A stretch of 64,000 bases of DNA. Source: JAJDNH01 sp964552395. Lineage in GTDB: Bacteria; Acidobacteriota; Thermoanaerobaculia; Thermoanaerobaculales; Sulfomarinibacteraceae. How positions within the stretch are numbered: the stretch's first letter is position 1; every line of letters begins with the position of its first letter. The stretch covers positions 124,001-188,000 of the forward strand of contig CAZKGM010000003.1 in assembly GCA_964552395.1 (NCBI GenBank), read 5' to 3'. The position numbers and the translations under genes are program-made. This document shows positions 43,234 through 52,032 of the stretch, piece after piece. A model generated the notes under the pieces. It made no database searches, had not been told where the DNA came from, and worked only from the letters and a program-made list of their open reading frames with translations.

Positions 43234-45975
43234 ATGAGCCGGCGTCACCTGCTCGTCGTCATCGCCGCCGTGCTGCTCGCGGCGACGGCCGCGGCCGGCG
43301 GCCAGCCGCCGGTGCGGTCGGTCAAGGTCGTCAGCGATAGCTTGATCGACCAGGCAAGAATCCAGAGAGTTCTGGGGCTGCAGGAGGGCCAACCCGTCGA
43401 CCCCCGCCAGGTCCGAGAAGGCCTTCGCGCCCTGTTCGCCGGCGGCGACATCGAGTCGGCGCAGGTCGAGACGAACGAAGCCGACGGCGGCGTCGACGTC
43501 ACCGTGCACCTGCGTGTGCGGCCGCTGATCGCCGATGTCACGGTTGAAGGCCCAGGCCTGCTGTGGAGAAGGCGGATCCGCAACTGGCTGCAGCTGCAGA
43601 CCGGTGACTGGTTTTCCGCAGGCGCTCTCGACGCCTCCGTCCGCCGTGTCGTCCGCGAGCTCCACGAGCGAGCCTACACCGTTGCTTCGGTCGAGCCATG
43701 GGTCGAGTACTCCGATCAGGCCAACAGTGTGCGCATCACCCTCGCCGTCGATCTCGGCGAGCCGCTCCGCCTGACGGCAGTGCAGCTGGCCGGGGTCGCC
43801 GACCAGGACGGCAAGCTCAGCGGCGCCGCTGCATCACTGCTCGGCGACAAGCTGACATCGACCGTCGAGGACAAGGTCCGGCGCCGGATCGAGGCCGCCC
43901 TGCGCGGGGCCGGGTACTGGGAGGCCGACGTGCTGCAGCTGTCGCGAGAACTGGCAGACGGCGGCGCGAGCCTCACTCTCCGGGTCAGTCCGGGACCGCA
44001 GTGGGAGATGCAGGTGGACGCCCCGCCGGACGACGACAAGCTGGCGCGGGAGGTTGTACCGGACCCGGCCGAGGGAGAGATTCACCCCGCACAGACGACC
44101 GCCCTGCGCGAGCAGATCCGGGAGGCTCTCCAGCAACGAGGCTACCTCCTCGCCCGCGTCAATGTGGAAATGGAGAGCGGCAAGACCCTCCGTACCCTCC
44201 GTATCACGATCGACCCGTTCAACCGCAGGAGGATCACCGAGGTCTCCTTCCCCGGCGCCGCCTCGATCCCCATCAAAAAGCTGCGCCGCGCGGTCGCGGT
44301 GCGAGCCGGCAAGCTGGGGGGGTGGCGCGGTCGGATCGTGACGCGGTCGTCGCTCGATTCCGACCGCCAGGCTCTCCTGACCCTGTACCAGCAGCAAGGC
44401 TACGCGGATGTTGGCGTCGAGCGCGCGGTGCTGCAGCCGATCGACGAGGACGGAGTTCGGGTCCTGTTCCCGATCACCGAAGGGACGCGATGGGTCGTCG
44501 AGGATCTGCGGCTTGAGGGCTTCCCCGCCGAGGTCGCGATCGCGGTCGAGGCCAGACCGCTTCCCCTCACCGACGGCGGCCCCTGGGACCCCGCCCGCGT
44601 CAAGACGACACGACGGCGGCTGGAAACTGTACTGGCCGACTCCGGCTACCCCGAGGGGCGGGTCACGGCCGACGTCGACACCTCCCAGCATGGCCGCGCC
44701 CGCGTCGTCTTGCGGGCGCAGCCGGGCCAGTTTGTGTCTATCTCGCGGGTCGTCATTGCCGGCCTTCACGACACCAAGGAGTCGGTGGTGCGGCGCATCC
44801 TGGAGCGTGCGGGCCTCCGCCCGGGCGCTCCGTACAGCCTCGAGTCGACCCTGACCGCACAGCGCAAGCTTTACGAGCTCGGGATCTTCCGCCGCGTCGA
44901 GATCCTCCCCGTGCCGGGGCAGGAACGCCGAGCCCGGCGGGGCATCGTGGTGCGCTGCGACGAGGGGCTGCAGCATTCCTACCTGGTAGGCGTCGGCTGG
45001 GACACGGTCAACGGCCCTCACGCCACCCTCGGCTGGTCGAATCTCAACGTTCTCGGCGGAGCCCACGCGTTCTCGTTCGAGACCAGGGTCTCGGGGCGCG
45101 AGACACGCTTCCAGGCGGGTCTCCGGGAGGCCTACATCCCCGGCATCGGCCTCCCCGGCTACGCCGCGCTGTACAGGACCGAGGAGCAGTTCTCGGCCTA
45201 CTCCCAGAAGCGGCGCGGCTTCTGGTTCGAGATCGGGAATCGGCGGTTGCGGCCTTTCCGCCCGTGGCTCCGGTACGAGTACCAGATCGTGGAGCCGAAC
45301 GCGCCGCCGGAGATCCTTTCTGAGCTCGAGCGGCAGGACCAGAAGGTCCAGGAGGCGTCCCTGACGCCGACCGTTGAGTGGGACACCCGTAACGACCCAT
45401 TCCTCCCCACCCAGGGGGCGCTGGCCTCGGTGAGCCTCAAGTACGCCTTCCCGTTGCTCAAGGCCAATGCCCGCTTCCTCAAGGCGGAGGGACGATTCTC
45501 GGTCTACGGCCACCTTCCCGGGGGCACGGGGGCTCTCGGGCTGCGCCTCAGCGCCACCAGGCCGGTTGCCACCGGAGGCCACCAGCCAGGCAACCTCAAG
45601 GTCCCGATCAACGAGCGGTTTTTCGCCGGTGGAGGCTTCAGCCACCGCGCGTTCCCCACCGATCGCCTCGGCATCCCCGGCCAGACCCTCGGCGCCAACG
45701 GCGATGCCATCGGCGGCAACGCTCTGGTACTTCTCAACGCCGAGTACCGCCGTACCATTCGCGGCCAGCTGTCCGCCGTCGTCTTTGTCGATGGCGGCAA
45801 CGTCTGGGCCGAGCCGGGCCGCATCCGCTGGTCCGACATGCGCTGGGGAGTCGGCCTCGGCGTGCGCTACGACACTCCTGCCGGCCCGCTCCGCCTCGAG
45901 TACGGCCTCAAGGTCGACCGCAGGCCGGGTGAGTCGCACGGTGAGGTCTTCCTCTCCTTCGGCTCACCCTTTTAG
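43234..45975 (+). CDS. Omp85 family outer-membrane assembly protein (BamA/TamA-like)
   Basis: 913 residues with signal peptide (MSRRHLLVVIAAVLLAATAA). Five or six POTRA domains (about 25-560; for example FSAGALDASVRRVVRELHER and YQQQGYADVGVE) precede a 16-strand barrel ending in Phe (FLSFGSPF). The conserved loop motif, normally VRGF, reads SHRAF in FFAGGGFSHRAFPTD. It could be the sole BamA or a TamA; the tamB-like gene directly upstream favours a TamA-type pair, the large POTRA number favours BamA. Confidence 0.9.
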   Translation: MSRRHLLVVIAAVLLAATAAAGGQPPVRSVKVVSDSLIDQARIQRVLGLQEGQPVDPRQVREGLRALFAGGDIESAQVETNEADGGVDVTVHLRVRPLIADVTVEGPGLLWRRRIRNWLQLQTGDWFSAGALDASVRRVVRELHERAYTVASVEPWVEYSDQANSVRITLAVDLGEPLRLTAVQLAGVADQDGKLSGAAASLLGDKLTSTVEDKVRRRIEAALRGAGYWEADVLQLSRELADGGASLTLRVSPGPQWEMQVDAPPDDDKLAREVVPDPAEGEIHPAQTTALREQIREALQQRGYLLARVNVEMESGKTLRTLRITIDPFNRRRITEVSFPGAASIPIKKLRRAVAVRAGKLGGWRGRIVTRSSLDSDRQALLTLYQQQGYADVGVERAVLQPIDEDGVRVLFPITEGTRWVVEDLRLEGFPAEVAIAVEARPLPLTDGGPWDPARVKTTRRRLETVLADSGYPEGRVTADVDTSQHGRARVVLRAQPGQFVSISRVVIAGLHDTKESVVRRILERAGLRPGAPYSLESTLTAQRKLYELGIFRRVEILPVPGQERRARRGIVVRCDEGLQHSYLVGVGWDTVNGPHATLGWSNLNVLGGAHAFSFETRVSGRETRFQAGLREAYIPGIGLPGYAALYRTEEQFSAYSQKRRGFWFEIGNRRLRPFRPWLRYEYQIVEPNAPPEILSELERQDQKVQEASLTPTVEWDTRNDPFLPTQGALASVSLKYAFPLLKANARFLKAEGRFSVYGHLPGGTGALGLRLSATRPVATGGHQPGNLKVPINERFFAGGGFSHRAFPTDRLGIPGQTLGANGDAIGGNALVLLNAEYRRTIRGQLSAVVFVDGGNVWAEPGRIRWSDMRWGVGLGVRYDTPAGPLRLEYGLKVDRRPGESHGEVFLSFGSPF

Positions 45976-46081
45976 AGGCCCGGCCGGAGGCCCCGATTCG
46001 GCTGCGATTCACGATACGGGCCCATCTGCGCGTTTTTCGCTTGTCGCATGTCTCCAACGTACCTGCAGGTACGCCTAACAA

Positions 46082-46230
46082 GAAGGGAGGGGGCTCCCTC
46101 GCCTCTCGGAGGACCCGGGAGGCAGATCCGAGGGCAGCGGCCCCACGGGGCCGGCAGGACAGACTGAGGCTTGCCTCGAGACTGCACTCCTGTCCCCGAG
46201 GGGTGCGGCCGCAGGCCGCTGGTCTGCCTG
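46082..46230 (+). repeat. Family B repeat copy 2
   Basis: GGGAGGGGGCTCCCTCGCCTC, ACCCGGGAGGCAGATCCGAG, GGGCCGGCAGGACAGACTGA, CCCCGAGGGGTGCGGCCGCA, GGCCGCTGGTCTGCC: the same order as 8270-8420, and the same tail as family A. Confidence 0.75.
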
Positions 46231-46235
46231 AGCCC

Positions 46236-46310
46236 AGATCGTCCATTCGCGATCCATTGAGGCCGGCGACACGCCAATCAGGCAGCGGTTCACTATCGCG
46301 AATACGACTG
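46236..46310 (+). repeat. Family E end fragment
   Basis: CCCAGATCGTCCATTCGCGA then GGCCGGCGACACGCCAATC matches the ends of the element at 55563-55746. The CATAC/GTATG core is absent. Confidence 0.5.
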
Positions 46311-46328
46311 ATGAGGCGCCACGGAGGC

Positions 46329-46357
46329 TCGACTCCACTACGGTGGTCCGCTACAGT
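46329..46357 (+). promoter_or_regulatory. Promoter for a probably leaderless subtilase transcript
   Basis: TCGACT (46329-46334), 17 bases, TACAGT (46352-46357). The ATG at 46364 follows six bases later without a ribosome binding site. Confidence 0.5.
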
Positions 46358-46363
46358 TCGGCC

Positions 46364-47938
46364 ATGGACTGGGGAGGGAGGTCCTCGGGTAGCCCGTCGC
46401 GGAGGCGGCGGGGGTTCCTCGTACTGCTGGTTGCGGCTGCCGCCGCATCCACAGGCGTTCGCGCGGCCTCGATCCGGGAGACACCAGTCGCGCCGGTGCA
46501 CCCATGGGTGCTCGCCCACACCGGGGGCAAGCGCTCCGCCGACGTCCTGGTCGTGCTGCGGGACCGGGCGACACTCGACGGCGTTCGCGCTCTCAGGAGC
46601 CGGCGCGCCCGCGGCCGGGCGGTGCATGATGCGTTGTGGGAAACGGCCCAGCGGAGCCAGGCGCCGCTGCGGCGCTGGCTGGCAGAGCGCGGTGTGCAGT
46701 TTCGACCGTTTTACATCGTGAACGCGCTCCTGGTTCGCGGTGACCGGCACCTGGTGGAGGAGCTCGCCCGGCGGCCGGAGGTCGCGCGCATCGAGGCGAA
46801 TCCGGTGGTCCAAAACAACCTCCCAGTCACCGCCGCGAGCGACGACGGGAGCCTGGCCGCCGGCATCGAATGGGGTGTCGAGCGGATCAACGCCCCCTCG
46901 CTGTGGGCCATGGGGGTCACCGGTCAGGGGATCGTCGTCGGCGGGCAGGACACGGGAGTCGACTGGACACACCCCGCACTCCGCAACGGCTACCGCGGCT
47001 GGGACGGCGCGACCGCCGACCACGATTACAACTGGCACGACGCGATTCACGACTCTGTGGGAAACCCGTGCGGGAACGACTCCCCCGTCCCGTGCGACGA
47101 TCAAGGACACGGTACCCACACCATGGGCACCGTCGTCGGCGACGACGGCGCAGGCAACCGGATCGGGGTAGCGCCGGGGGCAAGGTGGATTGCCTGCCGC
47201 AACATGGATCGGACAAACGGTACCCCGGCCCGCTACCTGGAGTGCATGGAGTTCTTCCTGGCGCCCTACCCGATTGGCGGAACACCGGCCGAAGGAGATC
47301 CTTCCTTGGCCCCCGACGTGACGAACAACTCGTGGTCGTGTCCGGCATCCGAGGGGTGCTCATGGGACACGCTCAAGGCCGGGGTAGAAGCGCTCCGCGC
47401 TGCTGGCATCATGGTGGTGGTCGCGGCCGGCAACGACGGCCCCGCGTGCGGCACGGTGAGCGAGCCTCCCGCCCTTTACCAGGGGGCCTATACAGTGGGC
47501 GCCACCAACGACCAGGACGACCTCGCCTTGTTCTCCAGCCGTGGCCCCGCCTCCGTCAACCAGGATGACCCCGACCTGGTCAAACCCGACGTCGTGGCTC
47601 CTGGGGTGGCGGTGAGGTCGTGTATGCCCGGCGGGCTGTACGCGACCTGGAACGGTACCAGCATGGCAGCCCCCCACGTAGCCGGCGCGGTGGCCCTCCT
47701 GTGGTCGGCGTTACCCGCCCTGCGTCACAACGTCGATGCCACCGAGACACTACTCGACGTCAGCGCCCGCGCCCTCCCCACCATCGTCGAAGGTTGTGGC
47801 GGCAACTACGCGACCGGTCCCAACAACTCCTGGGGCTGGGGTCTCGTCGATGTTGCCGCAGCGTTCGCCCGCGGTTCCTCCCCCAACCTTCCGCGGGTCC
47901 CCCGCCGGGCCTCCGGCCGCGCCCTTCCGAGCCGTTAG
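46364..47938 (+). CDS. Secreted subtilisin-like serine protease (S8)
   Basis: 524 residues. Signal peptide with an arginine run (RRRRGFLVLLVAAAAASTGV), an I9-like propeptide (about 60-145, VLVVLRDRATLDGVRALRSR), then the catalytic domain: D196 in GGQDTGVDWTH, H249 in GHGTHTMG, oxyanion Asn in NNSWSCP, S433 in NGTSMAAPHVAG. All three catalytic residues are present, and several cysteines (NPCGNDSPVPC, CPASEGC) suggest disulfides. Exported; substrates unknown. A GTG at 46343 is an alternative start inside the promoter. Confidence 0.93.
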   Translation: MDWGGRSSGSPSRRRRGFLVLLVAAAAASTGVRAASIRETPVAPVHPWVLAHTGGKRSADVLVVLRDRATLDGVRALRSRRARGRAVHDALWETAQRSQAPLRRWLAERGVQFRPFYIVNALLVRGDRHLVEELARRPEVARIEANPVVQNNLPVTAASDDGSLAAGIEWGVERINAPSLWAMGVTGQGIVVGGQDTGVDWTHPALRNGYRGWDGATADHDYNWHDAIHDSVGNPCGNDSPVPCDDQGHGTHTMGTVVGDDGAGNRIGVAPGARWIACRNMDRTNGTPARYLECMEFFLAPYPIGGTPAEGDPSLAPDVTNNSWSCPASEGCSWDTLKAGVEALRAAGIMVVVAAGNDGPACGTVSEPPALYQGAYTVGATNDQDDLALFSSRGPASVNQDDPDLVKPDVVAPGVAVRSCMPGGLYATWNGTSMAAPHVAGAVALLWSALPALRHNVDATETLLDVSARALPTIVEGCGGNYATGPNNSWGWGLVDVAAAFARGSSPNLPRVPRRASGRALPSR

Positions 47939-48280
47939 CCCGTACGGTTCAGCGCCCCGGAGGTCCATGAGTCCGATACTCTCGCTTGGCCCTCGGCAGC
48001 GTCATTCATGAAAACCAGTGCAACAACAGATCGTATGCCAAGCAGTTCCAGCACCTGCACCCGGCCGCTCGACGCGGCGGCCAATGGCACGCCCATCTCC
48101 TGCGTCTCCGATAGGGAGGGGGCGGTCCAATTGAAGGTATGCGGAGGATAGCGAGACGCGAAGAGCACGACGAGAGGCTCGGCGCCGGATAGCCCAGGGG
48201 CCTGAAGTATCCTAGAGAGAGTGCGGAAGGAAAACCCTGCCCCCGAGGAACGCCCGAGTACGGTGCATGAGGGGGGAATC
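47939..48280. other. Intergenic region with a family E fragment
   Basis: No gene supported. GGTATGCGGAGGATAGCGAG and GCGAAGAGCACGACGAG (48135-48180) are the reversed core of family E. The rest lacks recognisable features. A long minus-strand open frame across the region is judged a shadow of the next gene. Confidence 0.55.
48130..48190 (-). repeat. Family E core fragment, reverse orientation
   Basis: On the minus strand GTGCTCTTCGCGTCTCGCTA is followed by TCCTCCGCATACC. It matches the centre of the elements at 14550-14670 and 55563-55746. Confidence 0.6.
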
Positions 48281-48487
48281 ATGTCGAGGCCGGACGCTTT
48301 CTCCCCGCAGCAGAGGCAAGGACCGGACCGCCACCCCAAGAACACGTGCGCGATCGACCCCCAATGGGTACTCCTGGTCGGCTCCGCTCCGGCGCTGTTC
48401 GCGCACCGTTGCCGTCGGGAGTTCCGGGTGTTGCCCTGCCTGCTGCACCGGCAGGCGCCGTTGGCGCCGGGCGAGGGCCGGCGGTGA
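48281..48487 (+). CDS. Possible small ORF coupled to the DUF1295 gene
   Basis: 68 codons starting at an ATG with GAGGGGGG four bases upstream. The TGA overlaps the GTG start of the next gene (GTGA at 48484-48487). The product (MSRPDAFSPQQRQGPDRHPK...) is not recognised and contains four cysteines. The overlap and ribosome binding site argue for translation; composition alone does not. Confidence 0.35.
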   Translation: MSRPDAFSPQQRQGPDRHPKNTCAIDPQWVLLVGSAPALFAHRCRREFRVLPCLLHRQAPLAPGEGRR

Positions 48488-49278
48488 ACGGCCACCTGGT
48501 GCTGATCGGCTGGGCGGCTCTTGTGGTCGCCTTCACCGGGCTGTGGTTTGTGCAGCGGCGGACCCGAGACGCCGGGGTGGTCGACGCCGGTTGGGCCGCC
48601 GGCATCGGCCTCCTCGCCATTCTCTACGCCGTCGCCGGTGGTGGCGAGCCCGCCCGCCGCGCACTCCTTGCCGTGATGGCTGGCGGGTGGTCGGTCCGGC
48701 TCACGCTCTACATCTTGTGCGACCGCGTGCTGCACGGCCCCGAGGACGGCCGCTACCAGGAGCTGCGACGCTCCTGGCGCGACCGCTTCGAGACCCGGAT
48801 TCTCCTCTTCTTCCAGGCCCAAGCCGCCCTCAGTGTGGCCTTCTCGCTGCCCGTCGCCGCCGCGATGGTGAGCACCCGTCCGCTCGGGCCGCTCGACGCC
48901 GCCGCGTTCGTGGTGTGGCTGATTGCGGTTGTCGGAGAGAGCGCCGCCGACAGCCAGCTCGCAGCCCATCGCCGAGACCCCTCGAACCGCGGCCGCACCT
49001 GCCGCCGAGGGCTATGGCGCTACTCCCGTCACCCGAACTATTTCTTCGAGTGGCTGCACTGGTGCGCCTATGCGGTGGCGGCAGTCGGCTCGCCGTGGTG
49101 GTGGATCGCGGCCGGGGCGCCGCTGGTCATGCTGGTGTTCATCCTGTTCATCACCGGAATCCCGCCGACCGAGGCGCGCGCCCTGGCGAGCCGCGGCGAG
49201 GACTACCGATGCTACCAGGAAGAGACGAGCGCCTTCGTACCGTGGTTCCCGCGCCGCGATCGGAGTGAGGGGCGATGA
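48484..49278 (+). CDS. DUF1295 / steroid 5-alpha-reductase-like membrane protein
   Basis: 264 residues, about six membrane segments. The C-terminal signature GLWRYSRHPNYFFEWLHWCA, and EARALASRGEDYRCYQEETS, define the DUF1295 family, related to steroid reductases and isoprenylcysteine methyltransferases that bind NADPH or SAM. The substrate is unknown. The following gene is an NAD-binding epimerase-like protein, so both may act on a lipid. GTG start with GAGGG six bases upstream. Confidence 0.85.
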   Translation: MNGHLVLIGWAALVVAFTGLWFVQRRTRDAGVVDAGWAAGIGLLAILYAVAGGGEPARRALLAVMAGGWSVRLTLYILCDRVLHGPEDGRYQELRRSWRDRFETRILLFFQAQAALSVAFSLPVAAAMVSTRPLGPLDAAAFVVWLIAVVGESAADSQLAAHRRDPSNRGRTCRRGLWRYSRHPNYFFEWLHWCAYAVAAVGSPWWWIAAGAPLVMLVFILFITGIPPTEARALASRGEDYRCYQEETSAFVPWFPRRDRSEGR

Positions 49279-49366
49279 GCGGAGTCCTGCAGCTGCGAGC
49301 CCGAGCGACGAACGAGAGCTCTCTCGAGCCGGTCCGATTCTTGGCGCGCGGCACGGGAAACCTGTC

Positions 49367-50803
49367 ATGACCGGTGTGCGGAGCGTTCTCGTCACGGGCG
49401 CCACCGGCTATATCGGCGGCCGGGTGGTACCGCGACTGCTCGAGCAGGGGCACCGGGTGCGGGTGATGGTGCGCGACCCGCGGCGTATTGTCGGCCGCCC
49501 GTGGGCCGACCGAGTCGAGGTCGCAACCGGCTCGATCGAGGACCAGCAGGCTGTCCGCACGGCCTGTGGCGGAATGGATGCCGCCTACTACCTGGTCCAC
49601 TCGATGGACGCCGGCGCGGACTTCGCGGAGCGCGACCGGCGCGGGGCGCTGGCCTTCGTGGCGGCGGCCCGGGGACTCGCGCGCGTCATCTACCTCGGCG
49701 GCCTGGTGCCCGAGGTGGCCAAGCTGTCGCGTCATCTCGCGAGCCGTGCGGAGGTCGGAGCGATCCTCCGCGAGGGGCTGCCGACCGTCGAGCTGCGCGC
49801 CGGGCCGGTAATCGGTTCAGGCTCGGCGTCGTTCGAGATGGTTCGCTACCTGACCGAGCGGCTGCCCGCGATGATCGCGCCGCGCTGGATCCTGAACCCG
49901 GTGTCGCCGATCGCGGTCCGCGACGTGCTCGCCTACCTGGTGGCCGCCCTCGAGCGGGCAGAGCCCGGCATCTACGACGTCGGCGTCGCGCCGCTGACCT
50001 TCAAGGCCATGATGGAGCAGTTCGCGAGAGTGCGCGGGCTGAGACGGGTCATCGTGCCGGTGCCGGTGCTCGCGCCCGGCCTGGCCGCGCTCTGGGTCGG
50101 GCTGGTGACGCCGATTCCCAACCGCCTCGCGGTGCCTCTCATTGAGGGCGTTGTACACCCGGTGATCGCCGATACTCGGCGCGCGCGCGCCGCTTTCCCG
50201 GAGATCGAGCCGCTGCCGTACCGCCGGGCGGTCGAGCTCGCCCTCGAGCGCGTCGGGTCCCATGCCGTGACCACTCGATGGTCCGGCGCCCTCGGTGCGG
50301 CGCGGGCCTACGAGCTCCATCAGGTCGAGGGCATGGTGCGAGAGGTGCGCACCCTGGTCACGCGGGCGGCACCCGAGCGGGTCTTCGCCACCTTCACCTC
50401 CCTCGGCGGTGAGCGCGGCTGGTTGGTCTGGCGCTGGGCGTGGACGTTGCGCGGGCTGCTCGACCGGCTGCTCGGCGGAATTGGGCTACGTCGTGGCCGT
50501 CGCGATCCGTACGAGCTCCTGCCCGGGGACGCCCTCGACTTCTGGAGGGTCGAGGCGATCGAGCCGCCCCGGCTGCTGCGCCTGCGCGCCGAGATGAAGG
50601 TCCCGGGACAGGCCTGGCTGCAGTGGGAGGCGGTCCCCGAGGACGGCGGCTCGCGACTGGTCCAGACTGCCTTGTTCGCGCCGCGGGGGCTGCCAGGGGT
50701 CCTGTACTGGAAGCTGCTCTACCCTTTCCACAGGCTGATCTTCTCCGACCTGGCGAAGGGGGTCGTCCGCGCTGCAGAGCGGACGGGCAAGAGCACGAGC
50801 TGA
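49367..50803 (+). CDS. NAD(P)-binding epimerase-like protein with C-terminal DUF2867 domain
   Basis: 478 residues. The Rossmann start VTGATGYIGGRVVPRLLEQG and RVMVRDPRRI place the first 290 residues with atypical extended SDRs (NmrA/complex I 39-kDa-like). YLVHSMDAGADFAERDRR is a hallmark of the SDR/DUF2867 fusion group. Residues about 310-475 are the DUF2867 domain, ending in YWKLLYPFHRLIFSDLAKGV. Reaction unknown; a lipid or quinone-linked role has been suggested for relatives but is not shown here. Confidence 0.86.
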   Translation: MTGVRSVLVTGATGYIGGRVVPRLLEQGHRVRVMVRDPRRIVGRPWADRVEVATGSIEDQQAVRTACGGMDAAYYLVHSMDAGADFAERDRRGALAFVAAARGLARVIYLGGLVPEVAKLSRHLASRAEVGAILREGLPTVELRAGPVIGSGSASFEMVRYLTERLPAMIAPRWILNPVSPIAVRDVLAYLVAALERAEPGIYDVGVAPLTFKAMMEQFARVRGLRRVIVPVPVLAPGLAALWVGLVTPIPNRLAVPLIEGVVHPVIADTRRARAAFPEIEPLPYRRAVELALERVGSHAVTTRWSGALGAARAYELHQVEGMVREVRTLVTRAAPERVFATFTSLGGERGWLVWRWAWTLRGLLDRLLGGIGLRRGRRDPYELLPGDALDFWRVEAIEPPRLLRLRAEMKVPGQAWLQWEAVPEDGGSRLVQTALFAPRGLPGVLYWKLLYPFHRLIFSDLAKGVVRAAERTGKSTS

Positions 50804-51045
50804 GACCCGCCTCGGAACCACGCCGATTCAAACCCATCAGGCCCCCCCCGCTCGTGTCCTGGAACCTCGGAGTGAGGTGCCGAGCCTGCGCAGGTGCAGC
50901 TCCGAGTCAACCAGCAAAGCTCATCAGAACCTCCGCCGCCACCAGCGCCTGACCGCCGATGCACGCCTGGCCGCCATCACGATCGGGAAGCAGGCCAAGC
51001 TGCACTTCTCACCGTCACGCGGCCGCAACTGGCGTGGGACACAGG

Positions 51046-51074
51046 TTGTTGCCGCGAACGGGTCCGGCTACGAT
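51046..51074 (+). promoter_or_regulatory. Promoter for a probably leaderless antiporter transcript
   Basis: TTGTTG (51046-51051), 17 bases, TACGAT (51069-51074), then six bases to the ATG at 51081. No Shine-Dalgarno sequence. The 240 bases before it (50804-51045) hold no recognisable feature. Confidence 0.55.
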
Positions 51075-51080
51075 GCAGAC

Positions 51081-52031
51081 ATGAGCCCGCTGGCGCCGGG
51101 TTACGGCGTACTCCTGCTGGTGACCGGCATCGCAATGCTCGCCGTTGGGTCAAGCTGGCTGGTCGATGGGGCCTCTCGCCTCGCGCTCCGGCTCGGGGTC
51201 ACGCCGATGGTCGTCGGCCTCACGGTCGTCGGCTTCGGCACCTCGATGCCGGAGTTCACGGTCAGTCTCCTGGCGTCTCTGCACGGAAAGGGCGGTCTCA
51301 GCCTCGGCAACGCCGTTGGCTCCAACATCATGAACCTGCTCCTGGTCCTCGGTCTCGCCGCGGTGGTCGCTCCGTTGCGGATCGGCAAGGGCCGCAGCAC
51401 CCTTCGTCGAGATCTCGCCTTCGGGATCATCCCGGCCTTGATCCTGGTTGCGGCGGCGTGGAACGGCCGCCTGGGACGTGGCCCATCGTTGTTGCTGATC
51501 GCCGTTTTCGTGGTCTTCCTGATCCTCTGCATCCGCGGCGCCCAGGGCGATCGCGAAAAGGCCTCGGTTGAAACGCTGAGCGCCGGACGGCACCTCGCAC
51601 TTACGGCGGTCGGGATCGCCGTCCTGGTCGGCGGTGCCGATCTCATGGTCCGCGGCGGCGTCAGCTTGGCCCACGCCCTGGGGGTCTCCGACGCGGTCAT
51701 TGGGCTCACGCTGGTTGCCTTCGGCACATCCCTGCCGGAGCTCGCGACGTCCGTGACCGCCACTCTGAAAGGCCACTCCGACCTCTCGATTGGGAACGTG
51801 CTCGGCTCCAACGTGTTCAACCTCGGGCTGATCATCGGCACCGCGTTCGCGATCCGACCTTCGCCTGTCCCGACCTTCGTGGTCCGTCAGGACGTGCCGA
51901 TCCTGGTCGTGCTGAGCCTCGTGGTCGGCTTCGGTGTCCTCAGGAGCGGCCGAATCACCCGTCGTGGGGGCATCGCCATGCTCGCGATGTTAGCGGGCTA
52001 CCTCGCGTTCCTCGTCATCCGTGGAGGCTGA
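51081..52031 (+). CDS. Ca2+/Na+ antiporter (CaCA family, YrbG-like)
   Basis: 316 residues with about ten membrane segments in two inverted halves. The alpha repeats are GFGTSMPEFTVSLLAS with GNAVGSNIMNLLLVLG, and AFGTSLPELATSVTAT with GNVLGSNVFNLGLIIG. The acidic residues in the GTSxPE motifs bind the cations. Exports calcium or sodium across the inner membrane in exchange for Na+ or H+; ion preference is not predictable. Confidence 0.92.
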   Translation: MSPLAPGYGVLLLVTGIAMLAVGSSWLVDGASRLALRLGVTPMVVGLTVVGFGTSMPEFTVSLLASLHGKGGLSLGNAVGSNIMNLLLVLGLAAVVAPLRIGKGRSTLRRDLAFGIIPALILVAAAWNGRLGRGPSLLLIAVFVVFLILCIRGAQGDREKASVETLSAGRHLALTAVGIAVLVGGADLMVRGGVSLAHALGVSDAVIGLTLVAFGTSLPELATSVTATLKGHSDLSIGNVLGSNVFNLGLIIGTAFAIRPSPVPTFVVRQDVPILVVLSLVVGFGVLRSGRITRRGGIAMLAMLAGYLAFLVIRGG

Positions 52032-52032
52032 A

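Larger units (their letters stand above)
45976..46363. other. Intergenic region with repeats upstream of the subtilase gene
   Basis: A family B copy (46082-46230), a family E fragment (46236-46310) and the subtilase promoter (46329-46357). Words ATCCATTCGCGATCC and CACTATCGCGAATAC form loose inverted repeats. No gene supported. Confidence 0.7.

Noticed and set aside
43834..45939. 701-codon minus-strand frame opposite the Omp85 gene
   Set aside because: The plus strand has POTRA and barrel sequence throughout; the antisense frame lacks any fold-like pattern.
47935..48969. 344-codon minus-strand frame between subtilase and DUF1295 genes
   Set aside because: Half lies antisense to the DUF1295 gene and the rest crosses a family E repeat; no recognisable domain.
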